From positions 2,728,001 through 2,792,000 of the forward strand of contig NC_067196.1 of the NCBI RefSeq assembly GCF_000699445.3: a stretch of DNA of 64,000 bases, written 5' to 3'. The notes under the pieces are model-generated. The model was not told the origin of the DNA, did not search any database, and saw only the letters and a program-made list of their open reading frames with translations. Positions 12,290-22,120 of this stretch are shown here, piece after piece. Every line of letters starts with the position of its first letter. Position 1 is the first letter of the stretch. The stretch is from Schistosoma haematobium. Its lineage: Eukaryota; Platyhelminthes; Trematoda; Strigeidida; Schistosomatidae. The translations under genes were made by a program, and so were the position numbers.

Positions 12290-13360
12290 GTCCAGAAAAC
12301 ACAAGAGATTTACATGTCAAATCAACCATTTACAATCCAATATTGATGCGGTACGTTTTTGAGACACATTTAAAGGGGCTACACTTAAATCGAGAGGTAG
12401 GTAGATGTCAATCGAGTTACTATGATACTTCTTATTTCACAATTACGATGTTTTAAAACGGCAAAAATATGACACGTTATATTAGAAATAACAATGTTAT
12501 ATGTTCAAAATGATGAACGTTTGAACTTATTATGACATAAAAACTGTTAAACTATGTCATTTGTAAATGACATAGAACGTTGAGTAGAAGTCAAAAGTAC
12601 CTGACACACATGACATTATTCACCACCCACCGATCAGTTGTACAGGTCAGAATGATTTGTAGCAAAGTGTCGATTAAGGATATTTTGTCATATGACTATT
12701 ATTAAGAGAATGACCCTTCTAATTTGCAAAATGACATAATAACGAAGTATGTATGTCGTAACAGGTATAAACGTTCACCATTTTGGACATATAGCACTGT
12801 CAAATCAATTCATGTATACTTCACTGTGGCCTGTGTAATATATCACAATATTTATGGAATTGTAACTGCGAAGCCTCATGGTGACGGTATGGCAGAAACA
12901 ATTTTGGGCCCAAATAGTCTTTAGCTTTTTGAATGTTTCACGATAGTGAAATTTTCTACGTGATCAGAGTCATATATTCATCGGGTCAACGTATTAAATT
13001 GGAACAGAAGTCTACTGAGGTGTGATAACACCTACTATGTTTAGGTAAAATATAGGAATTTAAAGAATCTTACATAAGTAGCAATAGAAAGAAATCAGAA
13101 AACAGTTCAAATAACATGAAAACATAAGTGGAGAATTCTAAAGAAAGATTTATAATGGCAAGTCGTTTAATCCAGGATGCACGTTGTGTCCTAGTTTCTT
13201 GGAATGCTTGTAAATTAAGGCAGAACGAGGCAATCCGCTTGAAATGCGCATATGTTTATAAAAGACTGATCAATTATAGTCCTAAAGAACAATGGAAAGA
13301 TACAAGTAAACAACACCAAGTGAAATTGAACTTCACTAAATTGCACAAATGGGTGGCTGT
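12290..13360. other. Spacer after the integrase relic, two short unknown frames
   Basis: Nearly identical to 28297-29367. It holds open frames of 66 (12724-12924) and 81 codons (13128-13373), the latter running into the SINE. Neither resembles a family I know. Their preservation in both copies follows from the near identity of the DNA and says nothing about function. Confidence 0.4.
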
Positions 13361-13545
13361 CGGGTCTCAGTAGCTAAGTGGATAACGTGATGTTGTTTGA
13401 CGTGAAAGTTACTAGGGTCCAGTCTGGAGGTGAACATCAACTCTGAGACGCTAGTATTTCTGACTTGGGAGTCAGAAATGGGACGAAACATGCGTCATGG
13501 ATTTCACTATTAGCCACTTCCGTCTTTGTACATATAGATGTTTTA
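13360..13545 (+). repeat. Sm-alpha-like SINE, copy 1
   Basis: The exact A-box consensus TAGCTAAGTGG is at 13371-13381 and a degenerate B box is near 13412. A hammerhead-like 3' half follows: CTGAC with a TTGG insertion, GTC..GGGAC, GAAA (13485-13488), GCGTC and ATGGATTTCACTATTAGCCA. The insertion in the CUGANGA block should inactivate it. Confidence 0.65.
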
Positions 13546-15440
13546 TAAATGAAAACGTTGATAAAAATTTGATGAGTTAATTTTATAATGCAATATTCAG
13601 TTAGTGTTAGCTCTAAACAAAGTTATGAAAAGTTGAAGGTATCAGAAAGAAAGGGTTTCAACCATGTAACGATATCTAAGTAGAAATTCAGTTTTAATTT
13701 AAGAGCTAATTATTGATGTTATGAACTCCAATGACCTCTGATGCTTGTTTTATATTGCTAACATCTGGTATATATTCATTAGGAATTTATGTATGACGTG
13801 ATCAGAATAAACTCAAAGGGAAGGTTCGCGCCCTTAGAAGTAGCTGAGTAATAAATGGTCTAACATTACTTCCAAATAAATGCATGTACAGATCAAAGGA
13901 TATTTCATTACTCACCCGAAAGAACATAATGTAAACCGACTCAGAGGATATATTAGAGCAACTATCCTACAATCAATTTCGGTTACGGTTAATATTGGTT
14001 GAACCCTTTTATTAACATACCTAACATACAATGCTATTTGAATAATAACTTTTTTTTTGTACAGTTATCATCACTAGATCACATGACAGACTCCAACTAA
14101 AATGTTGATAATTCATTCTCTTCCTTAGTTATGCATGAACTCAAATCTTATTATTAGCCTTTGCTTTGCCTTGCTGTTGTCTTATGCGATTTCACTATAA
14201 ATTTGCCTGTGTATTTGCTCGCACATGCACATTCGCCTCTCTGTCTCAAATTCGCTCGAAGTGTTTGTAGCTTTGTGATCTGCACTATTCAATAATTATT
14301 TTTAGTTACCACTTCTCATTGTCTGCTGATTTTAAAGTTTATCTTAAGCTATAAAACTACTTAGGATTGCTACAAGTATATGAGAAAAGAAAATAATTAG
14401 GAAAAAAGAAGTTATTATTCCAGTAAGATATGACGCTGGACTAGGTGTTGTGCAGTCGTAGTTTAGAGTGATGCTATGAAAGTCTCAATTAAGTGCAAAG
14501 TTAATCACATATCCTTGTGCATGAGACATATATAAAACGTGTCTGAAAAGTTAGTTTAAGTGTAACACAAGTTTTTGTCTTAGTTAAGAACTTTAAATGC
14601 TTAAGGATGAGATATATTCAGAGATAAAAGAGAGAGAGCAAAGAATTGAACATCTAGTGAAAGGGTTCAACCAAGATAATAATGATAATTGTGTAATGAA
14701 TATCGACCTCTGAATTTCATGGCATATGGGGGCTGTATTATTCCGTACCTCAGGTTGTTTGTTATCAAAGAACCTGATTTCTTTATCATAATATGGTTTC
14801 TTAAAGGGTAGTCACACATAATCGTCTGGTGTATGGCATCTATAACCCTTTACTCTGCAGGCACAAATCATTCTTGGTTGATCGTTACCGAAAAAACTAA
14901 ATTTAATTCAAATACATCACATGAAGGTTTTAATTTACGGTATCTCGCGTTATTTGCCAACTGCAAACCTTATTTCTATGTAATAGTTAGTCCATGCTAG
15001 TAACATGACGAGTTTTTGACTGCCCAGTACCCAACTTCTTCAAGGAACAATTGACATTTCAAATATTATTTCAAGTCAAAAACCACTTCAAACTAACTTC
15101 CGTTCTAATTATTTCAGTTCGCCCTTGTGCTGGAATACTTGATTCTAGTATTTCAACCACATTTGCAAACCTTATTGTTAAATAGATGTTAGCAGCAAAG
15201 AGGAACAAATACTTGAATCCTACGTTCAATTTCGCATGCTTAACTGTGGCGTATGAATGATCTTATGATCCTTTTGTGCTTGTTGAACGCTTGATTTCGA
15301 ATTCTAAATAAAGTGAATTCGTTCGTGCTTGTCTAGTACTTCTTGATTCCATGGCGTTATTTCTGGGATTCTTTGTTCATACTATAAGTCAAATACTTCT
15401 TAATATCACATTAACTCACATTGTTTCAAGTGACACAGAA
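13545..15440. other. AT-rich unit tail (A and B blocks), no gene seen
   Basis: 14030-14290 recurs at 45960-46230 and about 30040-30290; 14360-14700 recurs at 30370-30710 and, diverged, at 31620-31970. No coding sequence, RNA gene or transposon domain was found. Confidence 0.5.
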
Positions 15441-15675
15441 ATTTCGAGATGAAGCCAACCAATATCACAACAGCATTTAATAACAGAATTGTCTCCATTT
15501 TATCTATCCTAATAATACTGTCTTTATTTTTGATTGAACGTTGTCTGAATTAGCAGACAAGACGTGGTCGCATGTGCTGTCTATGTAAGTGAAGTTGTTA
15601 ATGACCAATTCAAAACTTGAATGAACGGAAATATCTCGAAATTCGTCTCAACAGCTGCCGTTAATTAGTTCCATG
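15440..15675 (+). repeat. C block joined to the D module end
   Basis: CCAACATCACAA-like start, ATCCTAATAATACTGTC, GATTGAACGTTGTCTG and GTAAGTGAAGTTGTTAATG, also found at 32120-32360 and 54160-54420. It is joined to the last 50 bases of D, which keep a 15-codon ORF at 15621-15668. Confidence 0.5.
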
Positions 15676-16138
15676 CGGTAGTAGGCCCACGTTTTTCGTG
15701 ACACCTTGCTTTCAAAAGAATTCAAAACCCGATAACATTACTAAGCTCATTTGGTCATGAACTAGTTGTCACAGCTTATTCACGGATGAATTTAAAGAAG
15801 CGTTTACCATGTTAAAAGCTGTTTAAGTGAAGGTTTCCTTTCGAAAATCTCGCAATCAGATGATTTGTAAATTCTGATGTATAAATTCATCATGTAACTC
15901 GTTAACTTATTGGAAGTAATGATGATTAGTTATCCCACGACCTTTAGTCAATTTGCTTTGATCGTAGATTCAGAAATACAAATCGGTTCATTTATTGTGG
16001 TTCATTTGCAAAGACATGAATATATTTCATAACACTTCCGATGCGCTCTATAGAATTTTAATCACTTCGAATTACAGAACGATCGCACTATATTCGAACA
16101 ACTTCGACTACGTAAGTCACGACGTCTCCATTTCAAGA

Positions 16139-16509
16139 TGTTGGGATATTCAGGAAATATCCCAGAAATTATTCTGTTAAGTCTAACGCTATCCTTGGAC
16201 TTGAGATGGTATCATTTTTCTTATTGGTCATTATTCATTTCACGTGTCGTTTTCCTACTGGTCAATATTGTACAATGTTATTTCCTATTTCACGGTACGA
16301 TGTGGTCTGTTTGGTTTGTATATAAAGCTATTATGTTTGAAATACATGATTCATATCTCCGAGGCTGAAACTTGTATTCTGGACGCAACTTTCTGGGCTA
16401 GACAGGGAAGCGTGACCAACCAGAACCCTAGGTCGTTCTTACGTGTTTACGCGTCTTTGGTCCGATCGATAATTCGCTACCCTTTTAATCTGCCATTACA
16501 GTTATAGCA
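16139..16509 (+). mobile_element. Solo LTR, 371 bases, private to copy 2
   Basis: Begins TGTTGGGATATTC and ends TTATAGCA, flanked by the 5-base duplication CAAGA (16134-16138 and 16510-16514). A TATATAAAG promoter motif is at 16319. Copies 1 and 3 lack it at the aligned positions (about 340 and 48785). The TGTTGGGAT start is typical of BEL/Pao LTRs as I know them, but the class is not proven. The overlapping 76- and 87-codon ORFs are LTR sequence. Confidence 0.85.
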
Positions 16510-17098
16510 CAAGAGTTCACTGATTTACCGATATTACACTGTGACGTGTTAGCGAGCAATAAAACAGCAAGTGATATACATCATTGTCGTCATTATAACT
16601 AAATTGATACAAACTCTATTGGGTATAATTACTTATGTCTTCTATTTAATTAGAAAATCATTCGTCGTACGCTGATCACTGACATGTATGGCTACATGAA
16701 CTGAATCCATCTGTTACTACTCAATTCATTCTACAACTCGGATACTTTCAGGCTCAGGTGATCATTATGAAGTTAACTAAATAGGATTAGTCAATCTTAA
16801 ATATTTGCGTTAAAAATAATGCGTGATCTTTCCATTATCCCATTCTCCGACAGATGTTACAATGTAAGATCATTCGACAGAATACTTCGTAATTGTGTAG
16901 CAACAACTGTCATCATTTAGTATTCTTCATAAATATTTGAACCACTTGTGCGATCTATCAACTACTGTTTGCTGGATGCATTCTGGGTTTCATGCAATTA
17001 TTGATTATAAAACATTTATTATAATTGCCTTCACATTATTATCCCATAATCTTTACATCACAAACACTGAATAACAGAAACAGTGAACATAAATAGAG

Positions 17099-17104
17099 TT
17101 TATT
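17099..17104 (-). terminator. Poly(A) signal of RNase copy 2
   Basis: AATAAA on the minus strand, 32 bases after the TGA; a second AATAAA lies at 17020-17015. The aligned positions of copy 1 have neither hexamer. Confidence 0.5.
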
Positions 17105-17135
17105 ATTAAACATCTTTAGATTGAACCGTTATTCC

Positions 17136-17258
17136 TCACTTTGATGAATTTAGAGGAAAGATGAACTTATTAAGACAATTACCAGGGGTCGGGCAGTCCG
17201 TGTAGTTGTGCGAAACATTCAAACAAATACGCACCTCTTCCAAACGTCTCACATTTGG
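17136..17258 (-). CDS. RNase copy 2, exon 8 and stop
   Basis: A 123-base terminal exon after ATTTTTGTAG, ending TGA. It encodes RLEEVRICLNVSHNY, DCP, a further Cys and a short Phe-rich tail. LEEVRICL plus DCP is the conserved C-terminal T2 signature, and three cysteines fit the last disulfides. Copy 1 equivalent: 1091-969. The segment LEEVRICLNVSHNY is identical in both copies. Confidence 0.85.
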   Translation of the reverse strand, partial: PNVRRLEEVRICLNVSHNYTDCPTPGNCLNKFIFPLNSSK

Positions 17259-20200
17259 CTACAAAAATGAGAGACCGGTAGATTTAAGACATTATTTGAC
17301 AACGTCCACAATCAAATTCAGCTCCAAAGATACATGTGTTAGGAAATCAATTACTGGTTAATGATACACTTACCTTTTTTCTTATTTCAGTGCACTTTAA
17401 AGAACCATTATAACCGAATTCTTTTTTCAAAACGCTTTGTAAATTGGTTGTCTGCGAAAGTTAAAACAGAATTTTATTTATAATGTGAATGAAGTGTGCT
17501 GATTCAAATGCTTTCGTAACAATAGTTAAAAGTACTAGAAGTGGTAAATTAAATGAAGTGATGTTCGAAACAATTTTGAATAAAGTCATTGGGATATGAT
17601 ATGGAAGTGAAGAGAGATAGTTATATCTTCGGATGTAAAGCAGTAGAGGCATACAGAGGCGACCAAACATGGAAGCCCGCACTCCACTTAGAGAGTAAAC
17701 TTCTTTTTCTTTTTCTCATACTACTACTTGTAGTGGTTCACAGCTAGCTTACTGTGAAAGACAACAGCTGAAAAATCAACGATTCTGACATGAAAAGATT
17801 GAAGTACACTTCATCGTGTCGAATATGTAAGTATTCAAGTGTGCGTTGTTTCATGAGGTAATAGTCAATTATCTAGAGTAGAAACGAATTTACTGTTGTT
17901 GCTCGTCAATCACTGAAGTTCTAAACCACTGTTTTGTCAAATTAAATTCATTCAGTGATCACCTGAGTTGAATATCTTTTTTCACTGTGACAGATTTTAT
18001 ACAGCATTCGTATTACTTGGAGTCAGTTTAAAGACCTTTGAATTCAATAGAAATTCGTTATTTATTAGTGAACAATAATATGGTTGAACATTCAATGGCT
18101 TATTCCTTTTAAATAAGTTCACATTCCTTCTGATCATGCACAATTGGAGATGTGGCTAATATTCGTACTGACCTCTATATAGTCGAGCATACATAATAGT
18201 GCGATCATGAAAATTGATTTACTCTCTCAGACTACTTATCAATTGGCGAGTAAACTTACTTCATATTGTTTAGAATCATGAGGTGTGATATTATTTTTCA
18301 TCAGAGTCCTAAAATAATAGAAAACAAACAGAAACAAAGACTCGAGATGAATTGGTTTCATTTAACAAATATTTGCTTGCACAGTAACATTAAGCATCAA
18401 GTTTTTACTCATCAGACACTGGTTGTTTGATCAACCGATAGGCATGTCAATTTACATACTCTTTTCAACTTTATTAATGTAACCAACTGGAAGGCCTCAA
18501 TTCAGTGGATAAGCGGCATTCTGTTTTCCACTTGTGAGCCACAACAATTCTGTTTATTATTAATATGATTAGTCTGTTTCACGGGTTGACTGGGATTGTG
18601 AGGGAGATCAATATGGCTAAGTACATTTCTAATCGGTACTGAGACACAATTTTAAAAGTTTTTGTAGAAATTTATTCATAAGTTTATTACAACAATAATC
18701 ACTTACTCTAGTAGGTTCAGTTTCTTCATCAGATCAATACCAAATTTAAAGTAACCATGTTGGTTTTTAATTGCAGGATCCTCAGTTGCACACCTACCAT
18801 GTTTTTCGAATTCATGTTTCCTAAAAATGAACATAGTTGAATACATTTCGTACAATAACCATGTGTTAATTGAAATATACATTAAAGTGGCTTAAAGCTG
18901 TCTTCGAAACCTAAAATCAAGATTTGATTATTTGTTGAATGTTTTCTACTTTGAATCATATGAGTGTTGAAGATTCTGCACAAAGTGCCTTGTTATTTGT
19001 AAGTTACATTTAGGGTGATGTTTGATTCATAACACCTGTAAACCATTAACGTCTGTTTGACGACACATTGAAAACGGGATAGGATAGCTTCTAAGAACGT
19101 CAATTCAAAGAAATGATACAGGAAGACTTTGTCACTGTGGTCAGACGTATCATTCATCGATGTATATCGTTGGTAATTGCTTTCTACATACAGATCATCC
19201 TGATTCCTGCGGAACACAGATTTTCATCTGGAGTACACTCAAACAAACTTCAACTTAGTAACCTTCAAACGTCGTCGTCCACTCAATGGTGCTTAGGTTC
19301 ATGAAGTATGGTTTTGATACCAGTTACATTGGAGAATATGGCCGGAAATCTGTATCTTTAAATCGACACCAAACGTTGTAAAGTCACCGAAAAAATATTT
19401 GATGAATGAAATATTATTAGATCTCTTACCAAAACGATTCCGATTCATTGTAGTTACTCAAACTTGGCCACAACGTCTTTAGATCTTCTAGTATATCCTG
19501 AAATAGAATCAGATAATGAATTTGATGAATGGTTCCTTTCAATAATTGCATCGAAACAGGTAATACAAACAAGCAAGTTTAAAAAATTTTGATCCGCAAA
19601 CAATCATTTGTCGGCATTATTGTGAACTTCCTAACCTATTACCACCATGTGATGATGATCGCTCGGCGATCCAAAATCGATTCAACTTCAGCAGTATCTG
19701 CTTAGAGCAGAATAGCTTTCAGTTCAATGACTGTCAGTCAGCATCTGCTTCAAATTCGGTCTTCCGCTTGATAATTTTACTAGACAGTAAATCAATACCT
19801 GAATTCTTACTGGCAACCAATAGAAGGTGGTGAGAAAATAATTAACATGGCTGAACTTTGGATCTGACTCACCTTCAATAGTGAGATATTAAACTGTTCC
19901 GTTCCGTTACACTTTGGTTGTGTTCCATTGAAATATTGGGGCCTGAAATAATGTTATGCATAATTCATTATTGAACTGAAGATATACACGCATTCACTGA
20001 CTTGTATATTTTCAATATCTGATCACCCATATTTATCACTAAGCATCTATGATTTCATTGTGTAACGTGTGTATCATTTGGAGTAATTACATTACCGTAG
20101 TTGAGAGGCATACATAAAAGTGATCATTTCAACATGGTCAACGAAAATACACTGCTTCACAGCTCTCAGTACAGTTGTTAAGGTGATAAGATAACTTATT

Positions 20201-21353
20201 GGCCTACCGTGAAACAGTGGAACGTTGACCACCTAGTTATGTGAAGCAGATCAATGAGCTCTACAATTTGAATTCAGTCAACACCATGGGCGTAATGGAA
20301 ACGATAAGTCAATGGTCAGTATCGATTTCACAATTAGACACTGCTTCGTAAATAATACATTCAATACTTTCAAGAACGCTGTTTGAGATGGGTGTACAGC
20401 GATGAAACGGTAAAAGCTGTAGGCGTTTCGGATGGGCTTTCATTGTGAAATCGTAATGTTAGTCATTAGACCATTCATAGCAAATCAAAAGGCCACACAG
20501 ATAATGTTCGATAAACCTTCATGCTATTGTTTTTGTACATTCGGAAACATTTGCACGCACACATTTCATAAATCAAACGTAATCTTACCACATTCCATGA
20601 ATGGTGAAATTGTTTGATACTTCAGGCGGTTGACTCTAAAGGAAAGAATTTCAAATAATTATTACTCAATGAAACAAAGATGTATATGAACACTATATTT
20701 TCTGTCACTTACAGAATGCGATTCAATTGAATAGATAAATTTCAGAGATGAAATAAGTTGTTTCGGTTAGTTGCCTTCAAAAACTGACCCATAATATACC
20801 TTGAAAATAACGCATCTACAACTTAAACACTGGAAATGTGATTGCATGACCAATAAATTGACAGTAATTATGTTTAATTTCGAACAATCTGTGAGAGCAA
20901 TGTTCCGAATTGTCCCGTTTCAATGTGAATGACATACACTTGAAATCTCCATGTTTGGTGAAATATAATAATGGTTCACAATGTGAGTACAAACCTTTGC
21001 ATGGATATCTTAATGATGAGTACTTGATCAGAGAATGACTGTGATCCATATGCACAAACGGAACAGAATGCTAAGCATTAATCTTTTTGTGCATTACTTA
21101 ACGAAACTCATTTGTAAAACGTGGGTTAATAGATTTGCTTTCATGGAAAAGGAACCACATTTTATGTAAACGAAACATTTCTTACTTTTTTACCGTAATA
21201 ATACGACGGTGGCCACGTCGTAGCGAATAAGTAGTAGTCAAAATTAGCCTTACTGTATCCAATACGCAGGATGATTACAAGTATTGATACAAGGAAAAAC
21301 AGTGACCTGCAACCAATATACAAATAACATGATCGACGAAGTTTAAAACACAT
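17136..21353 (-). CDS. T2 ribonuclease (omega-1-like), copy 2, intact, 8 exons
   Basis: Exons: 21353-21186, 20635-20589, 19942-19873, 19497-19430, 18820-18707, 18308-18260, 17451-17374 and 17258-17136 (TGA). They splice in frame into 717 bases, 238 residues, within the usual size for T2 RNases. Residues 1-35 hold a basic stretch and a hydrophobic core (signal peptide or anchor). The family pattern follows in order: TWPPS, block 1 FTIHGMW-P, the LWPSL helix, FW-KHEFEKHG (block 2), YFKFGIDL, LKC, EEVRICL and DCP. Block 2 has Phe where Trp is usual; His, Glu, Lys and His are kept. Six mature cysteines remain, and the N-terminal pair is missing. About eight N-glycosylation sequons suggest a heavily glycosylated secreted protein. 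Omega-1 itself is an egg protein described as hepatotoxic and Th2-polarising; orthology here is inferred from family and organism, not proven. Confidence 0.85.
17374..17451 (-). CDS. RNase copy 2, exon 7
   Basis: A 78-base exon in phase 0 between CTTTCGCAG and GTAAGTGT. It encodes SVLKKEFGYNGSLKC, the G-x-x-P/S-x-x-C segment that precedes the C-terminal strands in T2 RNases. The 222-base minus-strand ORF just upstream (17461-17682) is intron 6, not coding. Copy 1 equivalent: 1284-1207. Confidence 0.8.
18260..18308 (-). CDS. RNase copy 2, exon 6
   Basis: A 49-base exon between TATTATTTTAG and GTAAGTTTAC. It encodes TLMKNNITPHDSKQYE in phase and has one sequon (NIT). The same exon in copy 1 is 2131-2083. 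Copy 3 lacks it because the interval was deleted. Confidence 0.8.
18707..18820 (-). CDS. RNase copy 2, exon 5 (catalytic block 2)
   Basis: A 114-base exon after TCATTTTTAG. It completes the Trp and continues KHEFEKHGRCAT, then NQHGYFKFGIDLMKKLNLL, ending GA before GTAAGTG. His, Glu, Lys and His of the T2 block HExxKHG are all present; Phe replaces the usual Trp. The Cys following the block and the YFxxxxxL segment fit the family. Equivalents: 2623-2510 (intact) and 49979-49866 (broken). Confidence 0.9.
19430..19497 (-). CDS. RNase copy 2, exon 4 (LWPSL helix)
   Basis: A 68-base exon between CTATTTCAG and GTAAGAGA. It encodes ILEDLKTLWPSLSNYN and ends SFW with a split Trp codon. This is the conserved helix and Trp-Pro segment between the two catalytic blocks of T2 RNases. 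Equivalents: 3134-3067 (intact) and 50682-50627 (broken). Confidence 0.85.
19873..19942 (-). CDS. RNase copy 2, exon 3
   Basis: A 70-base exon after TTATTTCAG, starting with the G that completes Trp and then CCC for Pro of the GLWP/GMWP motif. It holds one Cys (PKCNGT) and three sequons (NGT twice, NIS). Donor GTGAGTCAG. Equivalent exons are 3569-3500 and 51128-51059. By hand alignment it differs from copy 1 at 20 of 70 bases, mostly replacement changes. Confidence 0.8.
20589..20635 (-). CDS. RNase copy 2, exon 2 (47-base microexon, catalytic block 1)
   Basis: A 47-base exon between TTTCCTTTAG and GTAAGATT. It encodes QPP near the start and ends FTIHGM plus the first two bases of Trp; the Trp-Pro continues in exon 3. 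The His is the catalytic His of T2 block 1. The same 47-base exon occurs in copies 1 (4262-4216) and 3 (51823-51777) with identical phase, which strongly supports the splice model. Confidence 0.85.
21186..21353 (-). CDS. RNase copy 2, exon 1 (signal peptide, TWPPS)
   Basis: Exon 1 has 56 codons in phase 0 and ends before GTAAGAAATG. The start used is the second ATG; an in-frame ATG 21 bases upstream would add seven residues. I prefer the second because it is the only one kept in all three copies, and because the TATA box position (24 bases from the first ATG in copy 1) would place the transcript start at or beyond the first ATG. It encodes a basic N-terminus, a hydrophobic core SLFFLVSILVIIL and the family N-terminal motif FDYYLFATTWPPS. 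The Cys that normally follows is Tyr. Confidence 0.8.
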
Positions 21354-21397
21354 CCTTGAGAAATCCAAAGACATTGAAAATCCCTAATTGACTGGGA

Positions 21398-21408
21398 TAT
21401 TTTTTATG
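21398..21408 (-). promoter_or_regulatory. Altered TATA box of RNase copy 2
   Basis: At the position where copies 1 and 3 have TATAAAAATA, copy 2 reads CATAAAAAATA. The first T has become C and one A is added. It may still work as a weak TATA element. It sits about 45 bases upstream of the preferred start codon at 21353. Confidence 0.45.
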
Positions 21409-21599
21409 TAACTTGACAAAATAAAATCATTCATTCAATGAATTGTCGATGAATAAATTTGACATTGCAAGCTGCAATCTACAATTTGGAGCATTAGTGT
21501 TTGTAACATCGTTTTGAATGCAATTTTTTTCTCAAATTCAATCAGCGAAATACATCATCGCGCCTTCATGTCAATGAAAAGATGAGTGATGGCAGGCCG

Positions 21600-21650
21600 T
21601 AGAATCCAGGACGTGCGTTTCGTCTTATTTGGAACTTGTCAGCTGAATGT
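21600..21650 (-). ncRNA. Near-intact hammerhead ribozyme of the Sm-alpha type, copy 2
   Basis: The minus strand reads ATTCAG-CTGACAAG, then a stem II GTT..AGAC, GAAA, a tiny stem III ACG(CA)CGT, the cleavage triplet GTC and CTGGATTC. Stem I ATTCAG/CTGGAT forms six pairs including one G-U. The core consensus CUGANGA is CUGACAA: one change, G8 to A. G8 is the proposed general acid, so self-cleavage should be badly impaired. It matches the published Sm-alpha hammerhead in layout. It lies between the RNase and the divergent exon. Confidence 0.75.
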
Positions 21651-21878
21651 ACTTTTATCACAGACACAAACCCAGTTACGTTCGCTTCAAATAACATCAC
21701 ATTTTCCGCAACGCTACTGAGTATGTGTAGCCAAAAACTTGTGAAATGGAATAAAGTTTAATTTCGTTTCGTATAGGTGATTTGAATCTTCACACAGGTT
21801 TTCAAACGCAGATAGCATTGTAATGATCCAGTGCAATTGCAACACTATTGTCAGTGTTTTTACGGGCCATGGAATCGA

Positions 21879-22120
21879 ATGTTATCTCAAGTAATCTGTA
21901 TTCTCTTAGTTTTCATCTCACTAGTGGAATTATTTTTCCCGATATTTGAGCTCAGACATTATGACGTTGCACATGACACACATTCTGCTAACTTTTATGT
22001 AAAACTGCTATCACACACTTCAGTGATTTCCAATCCAACTGTTTACTTCTTCAGCTACGCAGTTATATACATCACCAATTTGTACTATGTTGGTTATGCA
22101 GATCGACCATTTACTTTCAA
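21879..22120 (+). CDS. Unidentified secreted-protein first exon, divergent to RNase copy 2
   Basis: Starts ATG and encodes a typical signal peptide (hydrophobic run VICILLVFISLVELFF). It then reads FELRHYDVAHD, ANFYVKLL, VISNPTVYFFSYAVIY and VGYADRPFTF, ending at a possible donor GTAACA in phase 2. The composition (Tyr, Phe, beta-rich) resembles an extracellular domain. The first thing I would test is the PLXDC/CP391S-like egg protein family, but I cannot confirm it. It lies head to head with the RNase, with 525 bases between start codons. The longer frame from 21831 has no clear upstream start. I found no downstream exons nearby. Confidence 0.4.

Larger units (their letters stand above)
1..15805. 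repeat. Tandem duplication unit, copy 1
   Basis: This is the first of two adjacent units of about 16 kb. Matching landmarks sit 16409 bases apart on the left (6435 and 22844) and 16000-16007 apart from 9525 onward. The drop in offset is explained by a 406-base solo LTR plus its target duplication that only copy 1 carries. The window opens inside the unit: bases 1-100 align with about 15810-15910. It contains RNase copy 1, a D module, SINEs, a CR1 relic, a gypsy integrase relic and a Sm-alpha SINE. Several kilobases are nearly identical to copy 2, others clearly diverged. The outer left boundary lies outside the window. Confidence 0.85.

Noticed and set aside
12724..13373. Two unknown 66- and 81-codon frames conserved between the 16 kb copies
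   Set aside because: Conservation equals that of the surrounding non-coding DNA, there is no recognisable family, and the second runs into a SINE; not called as genes.
13371..13420. Possible tRNA gene from the exact A box TAGCTAAGTGG
   Set aside because: No cloverleaf can be drawn, the B box is degenerate, and the sequence continues into a Sm-alpha SINE.
16138..16507. Two overlapping 76- and 87-codon frames with membrane-like text
   Set aside because: They are inside the second solo LTR and absent from copy 1.
17461..17682. 73-codon minus-strand frame (and its partner 1294-1503)
   Set aside because: It is intron 6 of the RNase: it ends at the exon 7 acceptor, and the exon on the other side is in a different, better supported frame.
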